Shown here: piece after piece, positions 14,092 to 22,328 of the stretch | Layout: each line of letters starts with the position of its first letter | How positions within the stretch are numbered: the stretch's first letter is position 1 | DNA from: WTJD01 sp964225175 | GTDB lineage: Bacteria > Pseudomonadota > Gammaproteobacteria > Xanthomonadales > SZUA-36 | Direction of reading: 5' to 3' | DNA length: 23,332 nucleotides | NCBI GenBank assembly: GCA_964225175.1 | Contig: CAXQNK010000080.1 | Location: 1-23,332, forward strand | Program-made: the position numbers and the translations under genes | The notes under the pieces: model-generated | Database searches by the model: none | What the model saw: only the letters and a program-made list of their open reading frames with translations | Told to the model about the DNA's origin: nothing

Positions 14092-15474
14092 ATCGACCTG
14101 CACCCCGGTCAGGGCTACCGGGTCCAACAGAAGGCCCAGCGTATCCTCGTCAAGGTCGGTCAACTCGAGGGCCACCTCGAGCACCGGCCGCCGTTCGGCA
14201 TAGGCGCGCTTGGCAATCGCCGCACCCAGGTCATAGCCAATCCGGGCATTGAGCGCAGTCACCAGGATCGGATTCCTGGCCAGTGCCTCGGAGACCCGGT
14301 CAGTATTCACCTCAAAATCACGAATCACCCGGTCTGCGAGCAGACTGCTGGAATTAGCCAGTAAGCGGATACTCTGCAGAAGATTGTGCGCGATCAGCGG
14401 CAACATCACGTTGAGCTGGAAATGCCCCGATTGGCCGGCTGTCGTGACGGTCACGTCGTTGCCCATGACTTGCGCACACACCATGCACACCGCCTCAGGA
14501 ATCACGGGATTGATTTTGCCTGGCATAATCGAAGAGCCCGGCTGCAGCCCAGGCAAGCTGATTTCACCGAGGCCCGCCAGTGGTCCGGAATTCATCCAGC
14601 GCAAGTCATTGCAGATTTTCATCAGGCTGCAGGCCAGCGTCTTGAGCTGTCCATGAAGTTCAACTGAGACATCCTGCGCGCTGATCTTCTCGAAGGGATT
14701 CTCCGCAACAGAAAATTCAATCTGCGTTGCACGTGACAATTGCGCGATTGCCTCTTGCGCATAGCCCCGCGGCGCATTCACGCCCGTTCCCACTGCCGTA
14801 CCGCCGAGAGGCAAGGCCCTCAGGCGATCTTCGACTGCGGCCAGCCGTTCGATGCCAGAGTGAATCTGTGCAGCCCATGCGCCAACTTCCTGTCCAAAGG
14901 TGATGGGCAACGCATCCATCAGGTGGGTCCGACCGGTTTTCACGGTATGGGCCAGCTCGGAGGACTTTTTCTCCAGCGTCTTTTGCAGATGCGCCAGGGC
15001 GGGGAAAAGATCTTCTTCGAGTCCCAGCGCGGCGCTGACCTGGATGGCAGTTGGAATGACATCATTCGAACTCTGGCTGAGATTCACATGGTCATTGGGA
15101 TGCACTTCCGGCCCGTTGACTTCGTTTCGCAGGAATGTCGAAATCACTTCGTTGATGTTCATGTTGGTGCTGGTTCCTGAGCCAGTCTGAAAGACATCGA
15201 CGGGAAACTCGGCGTCCAATGCCCCGCTGGCCACCTCTTCAGCCACCCTGACGATCGCCTCGGCTCGTGTTTCATCCAGGGCGCCCAGCGCATGATTGGC
15301 GCGCGCAGCCGCCGCCTTGATCAGCCCGAGGGCACGGATGAATTCCTTCGGCATGGTCAAACCGCTGATCGGAAAATTATTCACAGCACGCTGTGTCTGC
15401 GGGCCCCACAGTGCGGCTGCCGGTACAGCGATGGCGCCCATGCCGTCATGCTCCGTACGGGTACTATTGCTCAT
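14077..15474 (-). CDS. fumC: Fumarate hydratase, class II
   Basis: Interconverts fumarate and L-malate in the TCA cycle; a cytoplasmic tetramer without iron-sulfur cluster. 465 residues from ATG 15474, close to E. coli FumC. Visible: TGSGTSTNMN (97-106), HPNDHVNLSQSSND (125-138), GRTHLMDALP (181-190) with H184 as the general acid/base region, and the superfamily signature GSSIMPGKIN (313-322). A frame extending to 15627 adds 51 residues ahead, of unrelated composition and with the promoter region inside. The chosen start has GGAGG about ten bases upstream. It is divergent from purB, another member of the same fumarase/aspartase superfamily, with a 133-base shared spacer; a minus-strand TACAAT (15519-15524) is a candidate -10. 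Confidence 0.96.
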   Translation of the reverse strand: MSNSTRTEHDGMGAIAVPAAALWGPQTQRAVNNFPISGLTMPKEFIRALGLIKAAAARANHALGALDETRAEAIVRVAEEVASGALDAEFPVDVFQTGSGTSTNMNINEVISTFLRNEVNGPEVHPNDHVNLSQSSNDVIPTAIQVSAALGLEEDLFPALAHLQKTLEKKSSELAHTVKTGRTHLMDALPITFGQEVGAWAAQIHSGIERLAAVEDRLRALPLGGTAVGTGVNAPRGYAQEAIAQLSRATQIEFSVAENPFEKISAQDVSVELHGQLKTLACSLMKICNDLRWMNSGPLAGLGEISLPGLQPGSSIMPGKINPVIPEAVCMVCAQVMGNDVTVTTAGQSGHFQLNVMLPLIAHNLLQSIRLLANSSSLLADRVIRDFEVNTDRVSEALARNPILVTALNARIGYDLGAAIAKRAYAERRPVLEVALELTDLDEDTLGLLLDPVALTGVQVDDSEN

Positions 15475-15607
15475 CGAATGATTTCCTCCGCCATGCAATG
15501 GCTGCTCTTGTTTGGAGTATTGTAGCGCCAGCCCGCAGGACAGGGCGGCCGCGTGGCGGTTAAAATACCCATCACCTTCGCAGGCTGTCAGGAATAACTG
15601 CCGATCC

Positions 15608-16981
15608 ATGAACCTTTCTGAACTCACCGCCGTGTCGTCCGTGGACGGCCGCTACGCCGCAAAGACCGCCGCACTTCGGGATTTCTGCTCGGAGTATGGT
15701 CTGATCAGGTATCGGGTCATTGTCGAGATACGCTGGTTCCAGGCGCTTGCCGGGCATCCGCTGATGCCGGAATTCCCGAAGATCAGCGCCGAGGCCGAGG
15801 GTTTCCTCGAAAGCCTGGTTGCTGGATTCGATGAGCAGGATGCCCAGCGGGTCAAGGCCATCGAGGCCACCACCAATCATGATGTCAAAGCCGTGGAATA
15901 CTTCCTGGCGGAACGGTTCACGGAACACGAAGAACTGGAGAGCCTGACAGGCTGGCTGCACTTTGCCTGCACTTCGGAAGACATCAACAACCTTGCCTAT
16001 GCCTTGCTGGTCCGGGATGCCCGTGATCTAGTCATCGTTCCCGCAATGCAATCCATTCAGGTGGCGCTCGATGATCTCGCGCTCGAACTCGCCGAACTTC
16101 CAATGCTTTCCAGGACCCATGGCCAGACGGCCTCTCCAACGACCCTGGGCAAGGAACTGGCCAACTTCTCGGCGCGGTTGAAACGCCAGCGCGAACAGAT
16201 CGAGCACCAACAGATCCTGGGCAAAATCAATGGTGCAGTGGGTAACTTCAACGCCCATTTCAGCGCCAACCCGGACATCGATTGGCCTGAACTCTCCGAA
16301 CAATTCGTGAGCTCACTGGGCCTGGTATTCAATCCTTATACCACGCAGATTGAACCCCACGACTGGATGGCTGAACTGTTCCACGCGCTGTCCCGCTACC
16401 ACACGATTTTGCTCGATTTGTGCCGCGACACCTGGGGCTATATCTCGCTCGGTTATTTCAAACAGAAAACCATTGCCGGCGAAATCGGCTCATCCACCAT
16501 GCCGCACAAGGTCAACCCCATCGATTTTGAAAATGCGGAAGGCAACCTGGGCATTGCTAATGCCCTGCTGGGCCATCTCTCGGAAAAACTGCCCGTATCC
16601 AGGTGGCAACGCGACTTGACGGATTCCACGGCACTCAGGACCATCGGCACCGGCCTGGGTCATGCCCTGATCGCCTATGGTTCTCTGCTGAAGGGCCTCG
16701 GCAAGTTGGAAGCGCATCCCGAGCGCCTGGCTTCAGACCTCGATGCCGCCTGGGAGGTCCTCGCCGAACCCATCCAGACTGTCATGCGGCGATACGGTAT
16801 CGAGAACCCCTACGAGCAGCTGAAAGAACTGACACGCGGCAAGCGCATCAGCCAGGAGACCCTGACCCGATTCATTTCCGGACTCGACATTCCCGACATC
16901 GCCCGACAGGAATTGCTGCAGCTCACGCCTGCGTACTACACAGGCAATGCGGCAGACATGGCCCGCCGAATCAAAGACTGA
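15608..16981 (+). CDS. purB: Adenylosuccinate lyase
   Basis: Cleaves SAICAR and adenylosuccinate in purine synthesis, releasing fumarate at both steps. 457 residues from ATG 15608, against 456 in E. coli, with the E. coli-type sequence: MNLSELTAVSSVDGRYAAKT at the start, TSEDINN (122-128), SRTHGQTASPTT (168-179) with catalytic H171, and GSSTMPHKVNP (294-304) with catalytic S295. The 32-residue longer frame from 15512 is rejected by this alignment. The ribosome site (AGGAA near 15592) is rather far from the start. TAAAAT (15561-15566) is a possible -10. The stop is followed three bases later by roxA in the same reading frame. Confidence 0.96.
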   Translation: MNLSELTAVSSVDGRYAAKTAALRDFCSEYGLIRYRVIVEIRWFQALAGHPLMPEFPKISAEAEGFLESLVAGFDEQDAQRVKAIEATTNHDVKAVEYFLAERFTEHEELESLTGWLHFACTSEDINNLAYALLVRDARDLVIVPAMQSIQVALDDLALELAELPMLSRTHGQTASPTTLGKELANFSARLKRQREQIEHQQILGKINGAVGNFNAHFSANPDIDWPELSEQFVSSLGLVFNPYTTQIEPHDWMAELFHALSRYHTILLDLCRDTWGYISLGYFKQKTIAGEIGSSTMPHKVNPIDFENAEGNLGIANALLGHLSEKLPVSRWQRDLTDSTALRTIGTGLGHALIAYGSLLKGLGKLEAHPERLASDLDAAWEVLAEPIQTVMRRYGIENPYEQLKELTRGKRISQETLTRFISGLDIPDIARQELLQLTPAYYTGNAADMARRIKD

Positions 16982-16984
16982 AGG

Positions 16985-18130
16985 GTGCGTGAACCGCCGG
17001 TACAACTCGACGTCGAACGATTCCTGTCTGAATACTGGCAAAAATCGCCCTGCCTGATCCCCGCGGCGTTCCCCGGTTTCGCGCCCGATTTCGACGGAGA
17101 CGATCTTGCCGGGCTGGCCTGTGAACCCATGGCCGAGGCGCGAATAATCTCCGGGGCTTATCCGCAAAATGACTGGCAGGTGCGGGAAGGTCCTTTTGAT
17201 CATGCCGATTTTGCATCCTTGCCTGAGGAGCACTGGACCTTGCTCGTCCAGGATGTGGAGAAACACTATCCACCATTGGTTTCCCTGCTGGAGAAATTTG
17301 ATTTCCTGCCCAGCTGGAGGCTGGATGACCTGATGATTTCCTATGCCGCACCCGGTGGCTCAGTGGGGCCTCATGTCGACCAGTACGATGTGTTCCTGCT
17401 GCAGGCACAGGGCCAGCGCCGCTGGCAAATCGCAGAACACTTCAGGCCTCGCTTCGTGGAAAACTGCTCGCTCAGGGTCCTGGCAGAATTTGAACCCGAA
17501 CAGGAGTGGACGCTCGGGCCCGGGGACATGCTGTACCTGCCGCCTGGCATCGCCCACCATGGGGTCGCGCTGAGTGCGGGCATGACCTGGTCGATTGGAC
17601 TGCGCGCGCCCTGCTCGGCAGATCTGCTCATGGCCATGGGTGAACAGTTGGCGCAGTCCATCAATCCCCACTATACGGATCCGGGGCTCGAGTTGGCCAC
17701 GCGACCCGGTGAGATCGACCAAGCTGCCCTCGAGCGCCTGCGCGCGCTCATGATGCAACCCCTCATCGACGAGGAGGGCTTCGCGCAATTCGCCGGGACA
17801 TTCCTGACCCGTTACCGGCTGGCCCATGAACCCGCGCCACCTGAAACGCGGATTGACGAGCCAACTCTCTCGAAACACCTCGCTGCTGAGGGTCGGGTGA
17901 TGCGTAACCCCTGGACTCGAATCGCCTGGTTGCGCAAGGAGCACGGGGCCGTGCTGTTTGCCGCGGGCAACCCGTTCGAATGCTCGATCCACCTGGCCAT
18001 GGCGCTCGGAGCGCAACAGGTGCCGGAGATTCCATCAGCTGCGCAGTCTGGCCGTGACCTGAGCACGCTGACCGAACTGATCAACGCCGGCCACCTGATC
18101 ATGGTGAACGAAGACCCTGAAACACCTTGA
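16985..18130 (+). CDS. roxA: Ribosomal protein uL16 arginine hydroxylase (YcfD/RoxA)
   Basis: A JmjC-type Fe(II)/2-oxoglutarate oxygenase; the E. coli enzyme hydroxylates an arginine of ribosomal protein L16. 381 residues; E. coli YcfD is slightly shorter. The N-terminal FLSEYWQKSP (13-22), LMISYAAPGGSVGPHVDQYDV written in register, and YLPPGIAHHGVAL (184-196) match. Iron ligands are likely H130, D132 and H191. The C-terminal half is the dimerisation and winged-helix part, as in the family. The start is GTG 16985; the frame is closed by the purB TGA two codons upstream and no better start exists. The ribosome site is poor (GAAGG too close), so translation is probably coupled to purB. Confidence 0.92.
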   Translation: MREPPVQLDVERFLSEYWQKSPCLIPAAFPGFAPDFDGDDLAGLACEPMAEARIISGAYPQNDWQVREGPFDHADFASLPEEHWTLLVQDVEKHYPPLVSLLEKFDFLPSWRLDDLMISYAAPGGSVGPHVDQYDVFLLQAQGQRRWQIAEHFRPRFVENCSLRVLAEFEPEQEWTLGPGDMLYLPPGIAHHGVALSAGMTWSIGLRAPCSADLLMAMGEQLAQSINPHYTDPGLELATRPGEIDQAALERLRALMMQPLIDEEGFAQFAGTFLTRYRLAHEPAPPETRIDEPTLSKHLAAEGRVMRNPWTRIAWLRKEHGAVLFAAGNPFECSIHLAMALGAQQVPEIPSAAQSGRDLSTLTELINAGHLIMVNEDPETP

Positions 18131-18159
18131 AAAACAGTGCTATCAGTGGCATGTGAGTT

Positions 18160-18165
18160 TATAAT
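18160..18165 (+). promoter_or_regulatory. Candidate -10 box of the suc operon
   Basis: A perfect TATAAT lies in the 98-base roxA-sucA gap. TTGAAA (18127-18132) is 27 bases away, too far for a -35. If used, transcription starts near 18172, so a TTG start at 18175 would leave almost no leader and the GTG at 18229 is favoured. Confidence 0.5.
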
Positions 18166-18228
18166 GCACGACCTTTGCCGGAGTCGATCCGGCGCACACC
18201 CATCGGATCAGCGAAAACGGACAAGCCA

Positions 18229-21060
18229 GTGAGTTCGAGCCTGGAGCGACTTTACGCTTCCTCCCACCTATACGGCGGCAACGCCTCTTTCATCGAAGCC
18301 TGGTACGAGGCCTGGCTGATCGATCCTGAGAGTGTGCCTGAAACCTGGCGGGCGCTGTTCGAATCGTTGCCAGGCGATACCGGCCTGGAGAGCAGCCACA
18401 GCGAAGCGCGAGAGAGATTCCGCAACTTAACCAACGGCTTGAGCGGCATCAGTGGCGAGCAACTGGCCGCATGGACGGCTTTTACTGATCGCAAACAAGC
18501 TAATGTGCAACGTTTGATCTCGGCCTACCGCATCCGGGGGCATGAGAACGCCGACCTCAATCCGCTGGGCCTTCCGCATCACGATCCGGTGCCCGACCTT
18601 TCGCTCGAGTTCCATGAACTGGAGACCTCCGACCTGGAGCACGAGTTCGACACGGGCACCCTGAATGGCCCCGACAGGATGAAACTTCGCGACATCATCG
18701 GGTTGTGCCAGCGCGTTTACGCCGGCACGATCGGTATCGAATACATGCATATCCAGGACACGGACAAGCGACTGTGGCTCGAGGAACGGCTGGAAATGAA
18801 CCAGGGCCATGTGCAAATCGAATCCGGTAAGAGGTTGCGCATCCTGGAACTGCTGACCGCGGCGGAGGGACTCGAGAAGTTTCTGCACACCCGCTATGTC
18901 GGACAAAAGCGTTTTTCACTCGAAGGCGGTGACAGCCTGATACCCCTGTTGCACGAGACCATCCAGCATGCTGGAGATCACGGCGTGGAAGAGGTGGTGA
19001 TCGGAATGGCCCACCGGGGACGACTGAACGTACTGGTCAACATACTCGGCAAATCGCCGGACGAACTGTTCGCGGAATTCGAAGGCAAACTGCCAGAGGA
19101 GAAGCTGGCCCGTTCCGGTGACGTCAAGTATCACCTCGGTTACGCTTCCGACGTACAAACACCCGGCGGCCCCGTTCACATGGCCATGGCCTTCAACCCC
19201 TCCCACCTGGAAATCGTTGATCCGGTGGTGCTGGGCTCAGCCCGGGCGCGACAGGTTCGTCGGCATGATGAAAATCACGACGCGGTCATGCCCATTCTGA
19301 TTCACGGTGACGCGGCATTTGCCGGTCAGGGCGTGGTCATGGAACTGTTCCAGATGTCGGAGACCCGGGGTTTCGCGGTGGGCGGAACCATGCATATCAT
19401 TATCAATAACCAGATCGGCTTCACGACCAGCCGCCGGGATGACGCTCGATCAACGCTGTACTGCACCACCATCGCAAAGATGGTTCATGCGCCGATATTT
19501 CACGTGAATGGCGACGACCCCGAGGCCGTGCACCACGTGATGCAAATTGCCTGCGATTTTCGTCAGCGGTTCAAAAGAGACGTCGTCATCGACCTCGTAT
19601 GCTACCGCCGTCACGGTCACAACGAGGCCGACGAGCCGGCCGCAACGCAACCCATGATGTACAACATCATTCGGAAGCTGCCCACCACCCGAAAGAAATA
19701 TGCCGATCGGCTGATCGCCGATGGCGTGCTTGACCAGGCAGCCGCCAATACACTGATGGACGAATATCGCCGCAAGCTTGATGCGGGAGAGCAGGTGGCC
19801 GCAGTCGAGGAACAGGCGCGTTCCAACGAACATGCGGCCAACTGGCATGACTACGACCGCGCGGATTATCCTCACAGCGTTGACACCACCATTGCTCTTG
19901 AGGAGATCCGGGACCTGCACCAGAAGATTTCGACCCTACCCGAGTCTTTTGAATTACACCCCCGAGTTCAGAAAATCATGGCAGACCGCGCATCGATGGC
20001 CGCAGGTGAAATACCGGTCGACTGGGGTTTCGCGGAAACGCTCGCTTATGCCAGCCTGATCAGGCAAGGCATCGGATTAAGGATGGTCGGCCAGGATTCC
20101 GGTCGCGGAACGTTTTTCCACCGCCATGCCGTGCTGCATAACCAGCTCGACGGCAGCACCTATCTCCCGTTGCAGACCGTCAATCCGGATATCGATGTCA
20201 ATGTCATCGATTCGCTGCTCTCAGAAGAAGCCGTCATGGGCTTTGAGTACGGCTACGCCACCGCCGCGCCCGATACGCTGGTGATCTGGGAAGGCCAGTT
20301 CGGTGATTTTGCCAATGGCGCGCAGGTGGTCATCGACCAGTTCCTGAGCTCCGGAGAGGCCAAGTGGGGACGGCTCTGCGGGCTGGTGCTGTTTCTGCCC
20401 CATGGCTACGAAGGCCAGGGACCAGAGCACTCGAGCGCCCGACTGGAGCGATTCCTGCAGTTGTGCTCATTCGGCAATATCGAAGTTTGCGTGCCTTCCA
20501 CTCCGGCCCAGATTTTCCACCTGCTCCGGCGACAGATGCTGCGCGAAACGCGCAAACCCCTGATCGTTATGTCCCCGAAGAGCCTGTTGAGAAACAAATC
20601 CGCAACGTCCCTGCTGAAATTCCTTACCGATGGTGAATTTCAGCTCGTGATCGATGATCGAAAGGTCGAGAAAAAAACGTCAGCCAAGCGCATCGTGCTG
20701 TGCTCGGGCAAGGTGTGGTATCACCTCGATGAGGCGCGCGATGAGACATCCAATGGTGACGTCGCCCTGGTGCGCATCGAACAGCTGCACCCCTTTCCCG
20801 AAGATGAACTCCAGGACATTCTCAGCAGATACCCGGCAGCCGAAGAAGTGGTGTGGTGCCAGGAAGAGCCCAAGAACCAGGGTGCCTGGTATCAAATCAG
20901 GCATCACCTGCAAAGCTGCCTGGGCCCGGGTCACGTTTTGCGGTACGTGGGCCGTGCGCGGTCACCTTCCCCGGCGACCGGGTATTACGCGGTGCATGTT
21001 GCCGAGCAAACTAAACTGGTGGAAGAGGCGCTTACCGACGGAACCGGTGAGCTCATTTAA
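18229..21060 (+). CDS. sucA: 2-oxoglutarate dehydrogenase E1 component
   Basis: Thiamin-diphosphate-dependent decarboxylation of 2-oxoglutarate and transfer of succinyl to the E2 lipoyl group. 943 residues from GTG 18229 (E. coli 933). The N-terminus then reads SSLERLYASSHLYGGNASFIE, matching the E2-binding start of E. coli SucA; the upstream TTG 18175 adds 18 residues without family support. Visible: GMAHRGRLNVLVN with H262, HGDAAFAGQGVV (about 359-370), GGTMHIIINNQIGFTT for the thiamin/metal site, YRRHGHNEADEPAATQP, and the C-terminal SPKSLLRN. First of sucA-sucB-lpd, with only 47 bases before sucB. The ribosome site is weak. Confidence 0.96.
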   Translation: MSSSLERLYASSHLYGGNASFIEAWYEAWLIDPESVPETWRALFESLPGDTGLESSHSEARERFRNLTNGLSGISGEQLAAWTAFTDRKQANVQRLISAYRIRGHENADLNPLGLPHHDPVPDLSLEFHELETSDLEHEFDTGTLNGPDRMKLRDIIGLCQRVYAGTIGIEYMHIQDTDKRLWLEERLEMNQGHVQIESGKRLRILELLTAAEGLEKFLHTRYVGQKRFSLEGGDSLIPLLHETIQHAGDHGVEEVVIGMAHRGRLNVLVNILGKSPDELFAEFEGKLPEEKLARSGDVKYHLGYASDVQTPGGPVHMAMAFNPSHLEIVDPVVLGSARARQVRRHDENHDAVMPILIHGDAAFAGQGVVMELFQMSETRGFAVGGTMHIIINNQIGFTTSRRDDARSTLYCTTIAKMVHAPIFHVNGDDPEAVHHVMQIACDFRQRFKRDVVIDLVCYRRHGHNEADEPAATQPMMYNIIRKLPTTRKKYADRLIADGVLDQAAANTLMDEYRRKLDAGEQVAAVEEQARSNEHAANWHDYDRADYPHSVDTTIALEEIRDLHQKISTLPESFELHPRVQKIMADRASMAAGEIPVDWGFAETLAYASLIRQGIGLRMVGQDSGRGTFFHRHAVLHNQLDGSTYLPLQTVNPDIDVNVIDSLLSEEAVMGFEYGYATAAPDTLVIWEGQFGDFANGAQVVIDQFLSSGEAKWGRLCGLVLFLPHGYEGQGPEHSSARLERFLQLCSFGNIEVCVPSTPAQIFHLLRRQMLRETRKPLIVMSPKSLLRNKSATSLLKFLTDGEFQLVIDDRKVEKKTSAKRIVLCSGKVWYHLDEARDETSNGDVALVRIEQLHPFPEDELQDILSRYPAAEEVVWCQEEPKNQGAWYQIRHHLQSCLGPGHVLRYVGRARSPSPATGYYAVHVAEQTKLVEEALTDGTGELI

Positions 21061-21107
21061 GCCAATGAACGTTCCAGAACACGGAATTACCCTTACGAGG
21101 CCAGGTC

Positions 21108-22274
21108 ATGAGTATTGAAGTCAAAGTACCGGTACTGCCGGAATCCGTAGCCGACGCCACCGTGGCGGCCTGGCACAAAAATGCCGGGGACACGGTGCGT
21201 CGGGATGACAACCTCGTGGATCTGGAAACAGACAAAGTGGTCCTGGAAGTCCCCTCTCCCGTGGATGGCGTCATTCAATCTATCAGCCGCGATACCGGGG
21301 AAACCGTGGTCAGTGACGAACTCCTTTGCGTCATCGATGAAGGCGCAGTTGACGCCCCCGAAGATGCTTCCGGGCCGAGCCCGGCAGCCGAATCCCCGGA
21401 GCAGGCGCAGCCTGATCGCCCGGCAAGCGATGCCGTCGAAAAACTGAGCCCCGCGACGCGACGCATCGTGGAGGAGGAACAGGTTGATCCCGAACAGGTT
21501 CCCGCGACCGGGCGGGGCGGACGTCTGACCAAGCCGGACGTCGTTCAGTACCTTAAAGCCGGCTTCGGCAGCCACCGCACCGAGGAACGGGTCAAAATGA
21601 CGCGCCTGCGCTCCCGGATCGCAGAACGCATGAAGGAGGCTCAGAACACCGCGGCCATCCTGACCAGCTTCAACGAGGTTGATTTGAAGGCGGTCATGGA
21701 CCTGCGACGCAAATATCAGGAAGCCTTTACGCAGCAACATGGCGTCAAACTCGGGCTGATGTCCTTCTTCGTGCGCGCTGCCTGCGAAGCGCTGCGCAAA
21801 CATCCCGTTGTGAATGCTTCGCTGGAAGGCAATGAAATCGTTTACCACGGCTACCAGGACATTGGTGTAGCCGTATCTACCGAGCGTGGGTTGATGGTGC
21901 CGGTGCTACGAGACGCAGGCCACATGACACTGGCTGAAATCGAAAGTGGCATCAGGGACTTTGCCACCCGGGCAAGAGATGGAAGCATTGCGTTGGAGGA
22001 TCTTCAGGGTGGAACCTTTTCCATCACCAACGGGGGGGTCTTCGGTTCGCTGCTGTCAACGCCGCTGCTCAACCCGCCCCAAAGCGCCATTCTTGGCATG
22101 CACACAATCAAGGAACGCCCGGTCGTGGTGGAGGGCGACATCGTTGTCCGGCCGATGATGTACACGGCTCTGAGCTACGATCACAGGATTATCGACGGCA
22201 AAGATGCCGTCCAGTTTCTCGTGGCCATCAAGGAGGCGCTCGAGGATCCTGCCCGGATGTTACTCAACCTTTGA
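21108..22274 (+). CDS. sucB: 2-oxoglutarate dehydrogenase E2, dihydrolipoamide succinyltransferase
   Basis: Transfers succinyl from the lipoyl group to CoA and forms the core of the complex. 388 residues (E. coli 405). Domain order: one lipoyl domain (1-77) with the lipoylated K43 in DLETDKVVLEV; an Ala/Pro/Glu linker (about 80-110); the E3/E1-binding domain (about 112-149, SPATRRIVEEEQVDPEQVPATG); and the catalytic domain (about 160-388) with DHRIIDG, H359 and D363. The SFNEVDLKAVMDLR segment marks the succinyl rather than acetyl type. It starts at ATG 21108 after AGGTC; translation may follow from sucA. A small hairpin separates it from lpd. Confidence 0.96.
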   Translation: MSIEVKVPVLPESVADATVAAWHKNAGDTVRRDDNLVDLETDKVVLEVPSPVDGVIQSISRDTGETVVSDELLCVIDEGAVDAPEDASGPSPAAESPEQAQPDRPASDAVEKLSPATRRIVEEEQVDPEQVPATGRGGRLTKPDVVQYLKAGFGSHRTEERVKMTRLRSRIAERMKEAQNTAAILTSFNEVDLKAVMDLRRKYQEAFTQQHGVKLGLMSFFVRAACEALRKHPVVNASLEGNEIVYHGYQDIGVAVSTERGLMVPVLRDAGHMTLAEIESGIRDFATRARDGSIALEDLQGGTFSITNGGVFGSLLSTPLLNPPQSAILGMHTIKERPVVVEGDIVVRPMMYTALSYDHRIIDGKDAVQFLVAIKEALEDPARMLLNL

Positions 22275-22281
22275 TATGAAA

Positions 22282-22303
22282 CCGGCGGAATGCATGCCGC
22301 CGG
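22282..22303. promoter_or_regulatory. Intercistronic hairpin between sucB and lpd
   Basis: ccggcgg (22282-22288) and ccgccgg (22297-22303) are perfect seven-base GC-only arms around an eight-base loop, in the 54-base gap. There is no U-run, so termination is unlikely. It may stabilise one part of the transcript or tune relative expression. Confidence 0.45.
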
Positions 22304-22328
22304 GACAGCGGAAACAGAGAGACACAAC

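Noticed and set aside
15475..15627. 51-residue N-terminal extension of fumC
   Set aside because: It covers the fumC-purB promoter region and the first purB codons, and is absent from the family.
19602..19609. Minus-strand GGCGGTAG, resembling the core of an RfaH ops element
   Set aside because: It lies inside conserved sucA codons (YRRHGH) and not in a leader of an operon; chance match.
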